DNA of 64,000 bases from JASHPR01 sp963729365. GTDB taxonomy: Bacteria > Actinomycetota > Actinomycetes > Streptosporangiales > Streptosporangiaceae. The position numbers and the translations under genes are program-made. The stretch covers positions 1,178,001 to 1,242,000 of the forward strand of contig CAVSNQ010000013.1 of the NCBI GenBank assembly GCA_963729365.1, read 5' to 3'. Position 1 is the stretch's first letter; each line of letters begins with the position of its first letter. Below the pieces are notes generated by a model. The model saw only the letters and a program-made list of their open reading frames with translations, was not told where the DNA came from and ran no database searches. This document shows, piece after piece, positions 26,626 to 34,872 of the stretch.

Positions 26626-27837
26626 TCACGGGGCCGGCCTTGGAACGGCTGGCTCGGCCGGCGAGGCCGGCTCCGCCCGGGGCAGCTCGGCCGTGGCAAC
26701 CGCCTGCTCGGCCGCGGCCAGCTGCTCCGCCCGGGGCAGCTCGGCCGCGGCAACCGCCTGCTCGGCCGCGGCCAGCTCCTTCTCCGCGGCCTTCTCCGCC
26801 AACTCGGCCGACTCGGCCGCCGCCTCCGCCTCGGGCGAGCCAGCCCCGCGCGGCAACCCGGCGCGACGTGGCCGGGCTTGCTGCCCGGCCGGGCCGGCTG
26901 GGCCGATCGGGCCCTGACCGTTCTCGGTGGCGGCGGTACCGGCCGTAGCGGCGTCCCGGCCGCCGCCCGCACTGTCGAACGCCGAGCTCAGCATCTTCAG
27001 CGCGCCGGTCAGCTCGCTCGGGACCATCCAGACCGTGTTGCCGGACCCCTGCGCGAGCTGCGGGAGGGTCTGCAGGTACTGGTAGGCGAGCAGCTTGGGG
27101 TCGGGATCGTTGTCGTGGATGGACTGGAACACGGCCCCGATCGCCTGCGCCTGGCCCTCGGCGCGCAGGATCGCGCTCTGCTTCTCGCCCTCGGCCCGCA
27201 GCACGTTGCCCTGCTTGTCGCCGTCCGCGGTGAGGATCTGCGCCTGCCGGACGCCCTCGGCGGTGAGGATCGCGGCCCGCTTCTCCCGCTCGGCCCGCAT
27301 CTGCTTCTCCATCGCGTCAATGACGCTCTTCGGCGGGTCGATCGCCTTGATCTCCACCCGGGTCACCCGGATCCCCCACTTGCCCGAGGCGTCATCCAGG
27401 ACGCCGCGGAGCATGGTGTTGATCTTGTCGCGCGAGGTCAGCGTCACCTCCAGGTCCATGGACCCGATCACGCTACGCAGCATCGTGGCGGTGAGCTGCT
27501 CGATCGCCTGGATGTAGTTGACGATCTCGTAGTCGGCGGCCCGCGGGTCGGTGACCTGGAAGAACAGCACAGTGTCGATCTTCACGACCAGGTTGTCCTC
27601 GGTGATGACCGGCTGGCCGAGGAACGACACCACCTGCTCCCGCAGGTCGATCAGCGGCTTCACCCGGTCGATGAACGGGATGATCACGTTCATCCCCGGT
27701 TCCAGGGTCTTGCGGTACCGGCCGAGGCGTTCCACGTTGCGCGCCCGCGCCTGCGGCACGATGCGCACGGTCTTGACCGTGAACAGGGCCACCAGCAGGA
27801 CGAAGATGACGCCGGCGATAAGGACAGCCAGTTCCAT
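26626..27837 (-). CDS. SPFH/band-7 membrane protein (stomatin-like)
   Basis: 403 residues: an N-terminal anchor (MELAVLIAGVIFVLLVALF), an SPFH domain (RLGRYRKTLEPGMNVIIPFI; DPRAADYEIVNYIQAIEQL) and a long Glu/Ala/Gln helical region (AEREKRAAILTAEGVRQAQ) typical of flotillin/stomatin coiled coils. It is paired with nfeD 2 nt upstream, the classic NfeD-SPFH arrangement associated with membrane microdomains and quality control. The ATG has GGGAG upstream. The last ~100 residues are a Gly/Pro/Ala tail with a 54-bp repeat not found in typical family members. Confidence 0.92.
   Translation of the reverse strand: MELAVLIAGVIFVLLVALFTVKTVRIVPQARARNVERLGRYRKTLEPGMNVIIPFIDRVKPLIDLREQVVSFLGQPVITEDNLVVKIDTVLFFQVTDPRAADYEIVNYIQAIEQLTATMLRSVIGSMDLEVTLTSRDKINTMLRGVLDDASGKWGIRVTRVEIKAIDPPKSVIDAMEKQMRAEREKRAAILTAEGVRQAQILTADGDKQGNVLRAEGEKQSAILRAEGQAQAIGAVFQSIHDNDPDPKLLAYQYLQTLPQLAQGSGNTVWMVPSELTGALKMLSSAFDSAGGGRDAATAGTAATENGQGPIGPAGPAGQQARPRRAGLPRGAGSPEAEAAAESAELAEKAAEKELAAAEQAVAAAELPRAEQLAAAEQAVATAELPRAEPASPAEPAVPRPAP
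26671..26778 (-). repeat. 54-bp direct repeat in the SPFH protein tail
   Basis: Two tandem, nearly identical 54-base copies encode AAAEQAVA(A/T)AELPRAE-type segments, extending the C-terminal Ala/Glu helix in frame. Confidence 0.85.
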
Positions 27838-27839
27838 GG

Positions 27840-28271
27840 CTACTCCCGAGGGTAAACGAGCGCGGTAGCGCCCTCGATCTGCAGAACGTCGACGGTGGTG
27901 CCCTTGGGGATCGTCAGGGTCTCGTCGTAGGGCCGCGCCGACCACTCCTCGCCGCCGATCCGGACCCGCCCGCTCTGCGCGGTGACTTCGTCGAGGACGT
28001 AGGCCGACCGGCCGACCAGCGCCGCTGTCCCGGTGCGCAGCAGCGGCGGCTGCCTGATGTGGCGCATGGCGAACGGCCGCGCGATCCCGAGGCCAGCCGC
28101 CGACGCGATCGCGAACGCGCCGAACTGGAGCGCCGCGTTCCCCCCGGCGGCACCGACCCCGGCACCGACCAGCGCGGCCGCGGCCACCAGGCCGAAGGCC
28201 AGCGTCGCGGTCATGACCTCGGCCACACCGAGTATCGCGGCCACAACCAGCCAGATGATCCAGGTCCCCAT
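27840..28271 (-). CDS. NfeD family membrane protein
   Basis: 143 residues: two or three helices (IIWLVVAAILGVAEVMTATL; FGLVAAAALVGAGVGAAG) followed by a C-terminal OB-fold (GRSAYVLDEVTAQSGRVRIG, then GTTVDVLQIEGATALVY). Short NfeD proteins pair with an SPFH protein and are thought to help assemble it in the membrane; here the SPFH gene begins 2 nt after this stop. Confidence 0.92.
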   Translation of the reverse strand: MGTWIIWLVVAAILGVAEVMTATLAFGLVAAAALVGAGVGAAGGNAALQFGAFAIASAAGLGIARPFAMRHIRQPPLLRTGTAALVGRSAYVLDEVTAQSGRVRIGGEEWSARPYDETLTIPKGTTVDVLQIEGATALVYPRE

Positions 28272-28423
28272 TGCCGCTCCGGGGATAACGGTGAGCAGTT
28301 ACTCCGACACTAACCCCGGAGCGGTAGCCACCGCATCACAGCATGACGGCAGAGTTGCCCCGGCCTTCACAGCCGATGGCTGAGCAGGCAGCATGGAATG
28401 ACCCAGAACCAAAGGATCATGTC

Positions 28424-30076
28424 ATGCCCAGTGCAACCCAGGCTTCCTACAGCCACGGCACCTCGGCCACCCCGCTGCTCGGCGAGACCATCGGGGAGAA
28501 CCTGCGGCGGGTGGCCGCGGAGTTCGCCGGGAGCGAGGCCGTGGTGGACGTGCCCACCGGCCGCCGCTGGACCTACCAGCAGCTCGATGCCGACACCGAC
28601 GCCCTCGCCCGGGGGCTGCTCGCGGCCGGGATCCAGGCCCGGGACCGGGTCGGCATCTGGGCGCCGAACTGCGCCGGATGGGTGCTGCTGCAGTTTGCCA
28701 CCGCGAAGATCGGCGCGATCCTGGTCAACATCAACCCGGCCTACCGGAGCCACGAGCTTGAGTTCGTGCTGCGCCAGTCGGGGGTCCGGGTGCTGGTCAG
28801 CGCGGAAAGCTTCAAGACCAGCGACTACCGGGCGATGATCGGCGAGGTCAGCGACCGCCTGGACGACCTCGAAAGAGTGATCTACCTCGGCACGCCGGAG
28901 TGGGACGAACTCCGCACGGCGGCCGGCCCGGCCGACGGCGGCGCGCTGGCCCGGCGCGAGGCCGAACTGGCCTTCGACGATCCGATCAACATCCAGTACA
29001 CGAGCGGGACGACCGGGTTTCCCAAGGGCGCGACGCTCTCGCACCACAACATACTGAACAACGGCTTCTTCATCGGCGAGGCGTGCCGCTACACCGAGCG
29101 GGACCGGGTGTGCATCCCGGTGCCGTTCTACCACTGCTTCGGCATGGTGCTCGGCAACCTGGCCGTGGTCACGCACGGCGCGTGCATCGTGATCCCGGCC
29201 CCGGGTTTCGATCCGGCCGCCACGCTGCGCGCCGCGCAGGACGAGCGGTGCACCTCGCTGTACGGGGTGCCGACGATGTTCATCGCCGAGCTCGCCCTTC
29301 CCGATTTCGCCGGTTACGACCTGTCCACCCTGCGGACCGGGATCATGGCAGGCTCGCCCTGCCCGGTCGAGGTGATGAAACGGGTGGTCAGCGAGATGCA
29401 CATGTCGGAGGTCACGATCGCCTACGGCATGACGGAGACCTCGCCGGTGTCCTGCCAGACCACGCCCGACGACGATACCGACCGGAGGGTGTCGACGGTC
29501 GGCCGGGTGCACCCGCACGTCGAGGTCAAGATCGTGAACCCGGACAACGGGCGGGTCCTGCCCCGCGGCGAGCCGGGCGAGATGTGCACCAGGGGCTACT
29601 CGGTGATGCTCGGCTACTGGAACGAGCCGGAGAAGACCGCCGAGGCGATCGACGCGGCGCGCTGGATGCACACCGGGGACCTGGCCGTCATGGACGACGC
29701 CGGCTACCTGAACATCGTCGGCCGGATCAAGGACATGGTCATCCGCGGCGGCGAGAACGTCTACCCGCGCGAGGTCGAGGAGTTCCTCTACACCCACCCG
29801 GCGATCGAGGACGTCCAGGTGATCGGGGTGCCGGACGAGAAATACGGGGAGGAGCTGTGTGCCTGGGTGAAGGTCCGCCCCGGCGCCGGGCTGACCGAGG
29901 AGGACGTCCGCGCGTTCTGCGTCGGCAAGATCGCGCACTACAAGGTCCCGCGGTACGTGCGCTTCACCCAGGAGTTCCCGATGACCGTGACCGGCAAGGT
30001 GCAGAAGTTCAAGATGCGCGAGACGTCGGTCGATGAGCTCGGCCTGGAGGCCGCCAGCCAGACCCGCACCGCCTGA
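28424..30076 (+). CDS. Fatty-acyl-CoA synthetase (AMP-binding)
   Basis: 550 residues of the ANL superfamily: P-loop YTSGTTGFPKGATLSH, A5 motif YGMTETSP, A7-A8 YLNIVGRIKDMVIRGGENVY and the catalytic Lys in GKVQKFKMRE. It activates a carboxylic acid, most likely a medium or long fatty acid, to the CoA thioester through an acyl-AMP. The ATG is chosen because AAAGGA is 7 nt upstream. It is divergent from nfeD. No beta-oxidation genes are adjacent. Confidence 0.92.
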   Translation: MPSATQASYSHGTSATPLLGETIGENLRRVAAEFAGSEAVVDVPTGRRWTYQQLDADTDALARGLLAAGIQARDRVGIWAPNCAGWVLLQFATAKIGAILVNINPAYRSHELEFVLRQSGVRVLVSAESFKTSDYRAMIGEVSDRLDDLERVIYLGTPEWDELRTAAGPADGGALARREAELAFDDPINIQYTSGTTGFPKGATLSHHNILNNGFFIGEACRYTERDRVCIPVPFYHCFGMVLGNLAVVTHGACIVIPAPGFDPAATLRAAQDERCTSLYGVPTMFIAELALPDFAGYDLSTLRTGIMAGSPCPVEVMKRVVSEMHMSEVTIAYGMTETSPVSCQTTPDDDTDRRVSTVGRVHPHVEVKIVNPDNGRVLPRGEPGEMCTRGYSVMLGYWNEPEKTAEAIDAARWMHTGDLAVMDDAGYLNIVGRIKDMVIRGGENVYPREVEEFLYTHPAIEDVQVIGVPDEKYGEELCAWVKVRPGAGLTEEDVRAFCVGKIAHYKVPRYVRFTQEFPMTVTGKVQKFKMRETSVDELGLEAASQTRTA

Positions 30077-30082
30077 GCGACT

Positions 30083-30508
30083 TCACCGGCTGGCGGAGCG
30101 GCCGCCGGTCAGGGCGAGGGTGACGCCGAGCCCGATCATCGCCAGGCCGCCGACGCCGCCGACCAGCCCGAGCCGCCGCGGGGATCTGGCGAACCAGGAC
30201 CGCACCGTGCTCGCGGCCAGCCCGTAGCAGCTGTCCGAGGCCAGGCCGATCGCGACCGACAGCGCGCTCAGGATCAGCATCTGGGCCGGCACGTGCCCGG
30301 CGGACCGGTCCACGAACTGCGGCAGCACGGCGGCGAACAGGATCACGGCCTTCGGGTTCGTGACACCGACCACGAAGCCCTCGCGCGCCGACCTGACGCC
30401 GCCGCGCGGAGCGGCCGCCTCGGTGAGCACCCGGGCCAGCGAGCCGCGCCTGCGGAACGCCTGGATGCCGAGCCAGACCAGGTAGACGGCGCCGGCCAGC
30501 CGGATCAC
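30083..30508 (-). pseudogene. N-terminally truncated LysE/RhtB exporter
   Basis: The visible 141 residues match the second half of a LysE/RhtB amino-acid exporter: VIRLAGAVYLVWLGIQAFRR, GFVVGVTNPKAVILFAAVLP and a C-terminal helix. Full-length members have about 205 residues and begin with two helices carrying a Gly-Pro-Gly motif. In frame upstream the sequence keeps homology only to TATVFIV, and beyond that it is unrelated (RLPGQERPAA). The first ~65 residues are therefore missing. A GTG could start translation, but a working exporter is unlikely. Confidence 0.7.
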
Positions 30509-30770
30509 GATGAAGACGGTCGCCGTCGCCGCGGCCGGCCGTTCCTGCCCCGGCAGGCGCGGCGAAATAACCCTGGCCGCGAGCGCGCACTGCTCACCAG
30601 CGTGCGCGCAGCACGTTCGCGGACGCTGTCCGCGATGATCCGGGCCTGGCCCGCCCTGACCCCCGGTTCCCGCGCCGCGGCGGAGCCGTAGATGATTAGC
30701 TAAATGACTATACGTTCAAGAAAATCATCCACAGTGCGGCCGGTGCGACCGCCATGATCGGAGGCGAGTG

Positions 30771-31736
30771 GTGACCCAGGCAACGACGCCGGCGGACGAT
30801 ACCGGCGCGCTGACCCCGGCGGCGGTGGCGGCCGTCGCGGAACGGATCCGGCCGTACGTGCGGTGCACGCCGGTGATCGCCCTCGACCGGGCCGATTTCG
30901 GCCTGCCGGGCGGCCCGCTGACCCTCAAGCTGGAGCAGCTCCAGCACTCGGGGTCGTTCAAGGCGCGCGGCGCCTTCGCCAACCTGCTGCTGCGTGACGT
31001 CCCAGCCGCCGGGGTCGCCGCGGCCTCCGGCGGCAATCACGGCGCCGCGGTGGCCTACGCGGCCGGGGTCCTCGGCGTGCCCGCGCGGATCTTCGTGCCC
31101 GAGGTCTCCTCGGCGGCGAAGGTCAGCCGGATCCGGGCCTACGGCGCCGACCTGGTGGTCGAGGGCGCGACGTACTCCGACGCCCTGGCGGTCAGCCAGC
31201 GCTGGATCGCCGCTTCCGGCGCGATGCCCGTGCATGCCTTCAACCAGGTCGAGACCGTGCTCGGCGCGGGGACGCTGGGCCTGGAACTCGGGCGGCAGGC
31301 CCCGCAGGCCGACGTCGTGCTGGCCGCCGTCGGCGGCGGCGGGCTGCTGTCCGGGATCGCGACCGCGCTGGCCGGCCGGGTCAGGGTCATCGGCGTGGAG
31401 CCCGAGGGCGCGCCGACGATGACCGCCGCGCTGGCGGCCAGGCCGGCCGACGCGGCCACGGGCAGTGTGGCCGTGGACTCACTGGCGCCGCGGCGGGTGG
31501 GCGGCCTGACGTTCTCCGTGGTCTCACAGCGAGTGCACGACATCGTGCTGGTCAGCGACGATGCGATCCTGCGGGCCCAGCAGGCGCTGTGGGACAAGCT
31601 CAGGCTGGTCGCCGAGCCCGGCGGATGCGCGGCGCTCGCCGCCGTGATGTCCGGCCGGTACGTTCCCGGGCCCGGCGAGAGCGTGGCCATCGTGATCAGC
31701 GGCGCCAACACGACCGCGGTGAACTTCGGCGGATAG
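30771..31736 (+). CDS. Threonine/serine dehydratase-like PLP enzyme
   Basis: 321 residues, fold-type II PLP enzyme. The Schiff-base Lys is in SGSFKARGAF, the substrate loop is ASGGNHGAAVAYA, and the phosphate-binding loop is VGGGGLLSG. These match catabolic threonine dehydratase, serine dehydratase and serine racemase, and there is no ACT regulatory domain, so a catabolic or racemase role fits better than IlvA. Two GTG codons adjoin; I take the second, with GGAGG 6 nt upstream. The P450 gene follows after 45 nt. Confidence 0.88.
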   Translation: MTQATTPADDTGALTPAAVAAVAERIRPYVRCTPVIALDRADFGLPGGPLTLKLEQLQHSGSFKARGAFANLLLRDVPAAGVAAASGGNHGAAVAYAAGVLGVPARIFVPEVSSAAKVSRIRAYGADLVVEGATYSDALAVSQRWIAASGAMPVHAFNQVETVLGAGTLGLELGRQAPQADVVLAAVGGGGLLSGIATALAGRVRVIGVEPEGAPTMTAALAARPADAATGSVAVDSLAPRRVGGLTFSVVSQRVHDIVLVSDDAILRAQQALWDKLRLVAEPGGCAALAAVMSGRYVPGPGESVAIVISGANTTAVNFGG

Positions 31737-31781
31737 CCCCCCGCACTGTCGCCGCGCCGCGACCGGACGCAGTATGGGATC

Positions 31782-33284
31782 GTGAAGGCGCAATCCTCCC
31801 GGTCTGCCGGGCCAGGGCCGCGTGGCGCGGCGGCGGCGGCCGCGCTCGCCCGGCTCGCGCGCAGCCCGCTGGACGGCTATGTGCGGCTGGCCGCCAGGTA
31901 CGGCGACACGATCAGGCTCTCCTACTCGCCCGGGCACAGCTTCTACATGCTGAGCCGGCCAGAGCACGCGGAGCACGTTCTCGCCGCGAACCAGGACAAC
32001 TATGTCAAGGCGTTCACCTACCGGCCGCTCCGCGCGCTGATCGGGGATGGCCTGCTGACCAGCGAGGGCGACCGCTGGCGGCAGCACAGGCGCCTGGTCC
32101 AGCCGGTGTTCTCTCGGCAGCACGTGACCGCGTTCGGCCCGGCCATGACGGACGCCGCGCGGCGGCTGGCCGGCCGCTGGGACGGGCTCGCCGAGGGCAC
32201 GGTGATCAACGTCGCGGGCCAGATGAGCGCCGTGACGCTGGACATCGTGGGCCACGCGCTGTTCGGCTGCGACCTGAGCGGCGAGACCGACCAGGTCAGC
32301 CGGGCGATGGACGCCGGCCAGCGGGTTGCGGTGCTGGCCACGTTCGCCCCGCTGTCGTGGGGCCCGAGGTCGGCCCGCGTGCTCAGGGCGGTCGCGCGCC
32401 GGGTCGGCCGCACGCCCGAGGGAATCGAGGGCCCGGTGGGCCGGATCGTGTCCGGGCGGCGCGCCGCCGTCGGCGGCGGCCTGGCCCCGGCGGACGCCGG
32501 TGACGGCTCCGCCGCGGCCGGCAACCTGCTGGATGTGCTGCTGGCGGCCCGCGGCCCGGACGGCTCGCCGCTCGCCGACGCCGAGATCGGCGACGAGGTG
32601 GGCACCTTCATGCTGGCCGGGCATGAGACCACCGCGAACACGCTGTCCTGGACCCTGGCGCTGCTCTCCGCGTACCCGTGGGCCAGGCAGCAGCTCGAAG
32701 CAGAGCTTGATTCGGTGCTCGGCGACCGCGATCCGGAAGCCAGCGACGCGGCCAGGCTGCCCTGGACGCGGGCGGTCGTGGCCGAGGCGATGCGGCTCTA
32801 CCCGCCGGCCTGGACGATCGAGCGGAACGCGCTGGCCGACGACGAGGTGTGCGGCGTGGATGTTCCGGCCGGCAGCCTGGTGGCGGTCCCGCCCTACCTG
32901 GTCCACCGGCATCAGGACTTCTGGTCCGACCCGGCCGGGTTCGACCCGCGCCGGTTCCTGCCGGACGGCGAGGCTTCCGGTGCCCCCGGCGCCCCGGGCG
33001 CTCCGGGCGCCCTGGATGCCCCGGGCGCTCTGGATGTCCCGAGCGCTTCGGGCGCGGCCCGTGGCGGCGGGCGTCTGCGGCACCGGTATGCCTACATCCC
33101 GTTCGGCGGCGGACGGCGGGCCTGCGTTGGCGCGTCCTTCGCCGAGCTCGAGACCGTGCTGGTGCTGGCCACCGTCGCCCGAAGGTACCGGCTGGAGCTG
33201 ACGGTGCGCGGGATCCCGGCGCCCAGCGCCAACGTCACGCTACGACCCGGGCGCGGACTGCCGATGCGGCTGCTCCGCCGCTGA
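31782..33284 (+). CDS. Cytochrome P450 monooxygenase
   Basis: 500 residues. I-helix oxygen-binding AGHETTA, ExxR in AEAMRLYPP, and heme ligand Cys in FGGGRRACVG. The WTIER and RHQDFWSDPAGFDPRRFLP segments place it with the fatty-acid-type P450s that resemble eukaryotic CYP4 and CYP102 heme domains. An unusual ~35-residue Gly/Ala/Pro/Asp insert sits between RRFLPDG and the heme loop. No redox partner is adjacent. The substrate is unknown. Confidence 0.92.
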   Translation: MKAQSSRSAGPGPRGAAAAAALARLARSPLDGYVRLAARYGDTIRLSYSPGHSFYMLSRPEHAEHVLAANQDNYVKAFTYRPLRALIGDGLLTSEGDRWRQHRRLVQPVFSRQHVTAFGPAMTDAARRLAGRWDGLAEGTVINVAGQMSAVTLDIVGHALFGCDLSGETDQVSRAMDAGQRVAVLATFAPLSWGPRSARVLRAVARRVGRTPEGIEGPVGRIVSGRRAAVGGGLAPADAGDGSAAAGNLLDVLLAARGPDGSPLADAEIGDEVGTFMLAGHETTANTLSWTLALLSAYPWARQQLEAELDSVLGDRDPEASDAARLPWTRAVVAEAMRLYPPAWTIERNALADDEVCGVDVPAGSLVAVPPYLVHRHQDFWSDPAGFDPRRFLPDGEASGAPGAPGAPGALDAPGALDVPSASGAARGGGRLRHRYAYIPFGGGRRACVGASFAELETVLVLATVARRYRLELTVRGIPAPSANVTLRPGRGLPMRLLRR

Positions 33285-33310
33285 TCCACCGGTCAGCCGG
33301 CCGGGTTCGG

Positions 33311-33544
33311 TCAGCCGGCCGGGGCCTGGGACGCGCCGGCCGTGCGCAGCTCCAGCTGGTCGAGCAGGGTGAGCGTGGCCCCGGCCACCGCGTCCACGGC
33401 CCGGTCGAAGGCCTCGGCGTTGTGCCGGGCCGGACGCCGGAAGCCGCTCACTTTCCTGACGTACTGCAGCGCGGCCGCCCGCACATCTTCTTCTGTGACG
33501 TTCTCGGTGAAAGGCTCACGCAGGGTCTTGATGCTCCGGCACAT
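33311..33544 (-). CDS. DUF2277 family small protein
   Basis: 77 residues matching DUF2277: starts MCRSIKTLREP, then ATEEDV-like EEDVRAAALQYVRKVSGFR and a helical end. The family is found across actinobacteria with unknown function. The very conserved MCRSI start fixes the initiation codon. Convergent with the P450; the two stops are 26 nt apart. Confidence 0.9.
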   Translation of the reverse strand: MCRSIKTLREPFTENVTEEDVRAAALQYVRKVSGFRRPARHNAEAFDRAVDAVAGATLTLLDQLELRTAGASQAPAG

Positions 33545-33608
33545 GACCCGACGCTACGCGAAGAACCGCCCGCCGCGCCAAGAACCGGCCGCCGGGGGCC
33601 GGGCGCGG

Positions 33609-34004
33609 TCAGGCCACGCCGGAGAACTGCTGGTCCGTGGGAACGATCCGGACGCCCAGCGGGACCAGCGTGACAGGAATGATCTTGAAGCTGGCCAGGC
33701 CCAGCGGGATGCCGATGATCGTCAGGCACAAGGCCGCGCCGGTGACCAGGTGCCCGACCGCGAGCCACCACCCGAACAAGACGATCCAGATGATGTTGCC
33801 GATCAGGGCGCCGGCTCCGGCGTCCCGCCGCGGCTCGATCGTCCGGCCGAACGGCCAGAGAACATAGCTCGCGATCCTGAATGACGCGATGCCGAACGGG
33901 ATCGTGATGATCAGGACGAAGCACACCAGTCCCGCCAGAACGTAGGCGATCGACATCCACAGCCCGCAGAGCACGAGCCAGATCACATTGAGGATTGCCT
34001 TCAT
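33609..34004 (-). CDS. YccF family inner membrane protein
   Basis: 131 residues. Two copies of the YccF motif (NVIWLVLCGLWMSIAYVLAG and NIIWIVLFGWWLAVGHLVTG), each followed by an ITIPFGIASF / TIIGIPLGLASF turn, give four helices. Function is not established. It lies 19 nt downstream of dapB on the same strand and may be co-transcribed. Confidence 0.93.
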   Translation of the reverse strand: MKAILNVIWLVLCGLWMSIAYVLAGLVCFVLIITIPFGIASFRIASYVLWPFGRTIEPRRDAGAGALIGNIIWIVLFGWWLAVGHLVTGAALCLTIIGIPLGLASFKIIPVTLVPLGVRIVPTDQQFSGVA

Positions 34005-34023
34005 CGGCCAGCTTGCCCCCTTC

Positions 34024-34767
34024 TTACGCTAGGCCGAGCATGCCCCCCAGCCCGACCGTCAACCCAGGCGGCAGCGACGCGACCCCCCGCACCGCCAGCA
34101 GCACCCCCGGCATGAACGACGACCGGTCCATCGAATCGTGCCTGATGGTCAGGATCTCACCGTGGCCGCCGAGCAGAACCTCCTGGTGCGCCAGCAGCCC
34201 GGCCAGCCGCACCGAATGCACTCGCACCCCGTCCACGACAGCGCCCCGCGCGCCGGCCACCTCCGACACGGTCGCGTCCGGCGGCGGCCCGAGCCCGGCT
34301 TCGGATCGTGCCGCGCCGATCAGCGACGCGGTTCGCGACGCCGTCCCGGACGGCGCGTCGACCTTGGCGGCATGATGCAGCTCGATAACCTCGGCCGACT
34401 CGAAAAAGCGCGCCGCCTGCTCGGCGAAGCGCATCATCAGCACCGCGCCGATGGAGAAGTTCGGCACGACCAGCACACGGGCCGGCCGCGGCTCCCCGAG
34501 CCAGTCCTGCACCGCCGCCAGCCTGGTCTCGTCGAATCCGGAGGTCCCCACGACGACGTTCCGGCCGTGCGCCAGGCACCACCGCAGGTTGTCCATGACC
34601 GCGCCCGGATGGGTGAAGTCCACGACCACGTCGCACTCGGCCAGCGGATCACGCGCATCGCCGACGTCAACGGCGGCGGCCAGTTCCATGTCGTCGGCGG
34701 CGTCGACCGTGCGGCCCACTTCCGACCCCATGCGCCCCTTGGCGCCGAGCACCCCGACCTTGATCAT
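34024..34767 (-). CDS. dapB: 4-hydroxy-tetrahydrodipicolinate reductase
   Basis: 247 residues. It reduces HTPA with NAD(P)H in the lysine and diaminopimelate pathway, needed for the cell wall. Cofactor loop GVLGAKGRMG; substrate motif ELHHAAKVDAPSGTA with the catalytic His and Lys; tail HDSMDRSSFMPGVLLAVR. Its place downstream of pnp and an M16 protease is the conserved actinobacterial order. Confidence 0.96.
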   Translation of the reverse strand: MIKVGVLGAKGRMGSEVGRTVDAADDMELAAAVDVGDARDPLAECDVVVDFTHPGAVMDNLRWCLAHGRNVVVGTSGFDETRLAAVQDWLGEPRPARVLVVPNFSIGAVLMMRFAEQAARFFESAEVIELHHAAKVDAPSGTASRTASLIGAARSEAGLGPPPDATVSEVAGARGAVVDGVRVHSVRLAGLLAHQEVLLGGHGEILTIRHDSMDRSSFMPGVLLAVRGVASLPPGLTVGLGGMLGLA

Positions 34768-34872
34768 CGTGCCCCTCCGCTCGCGGCTGCGAACCTGAAC
34801 CTACCCGCAGCCGCCCCGTCGGCCAAGCAATCAGCGCCCGGCCGACGGCCTTGAACGTTTAGCAGGCCCGGC

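Noticed and set aside
30771..31736. Biosynthetic threonine deaminase IlvA
   Set aside because: The protein ends after the PLP domain and lacks the C-terminal ACT-like regulatory domain.
31782..33284. P450 considered as the cvnE member of a conservon
   Set aside because: It lies 22 kb from both conservons, behind a PLP enzyme, with no cvn genes around it.
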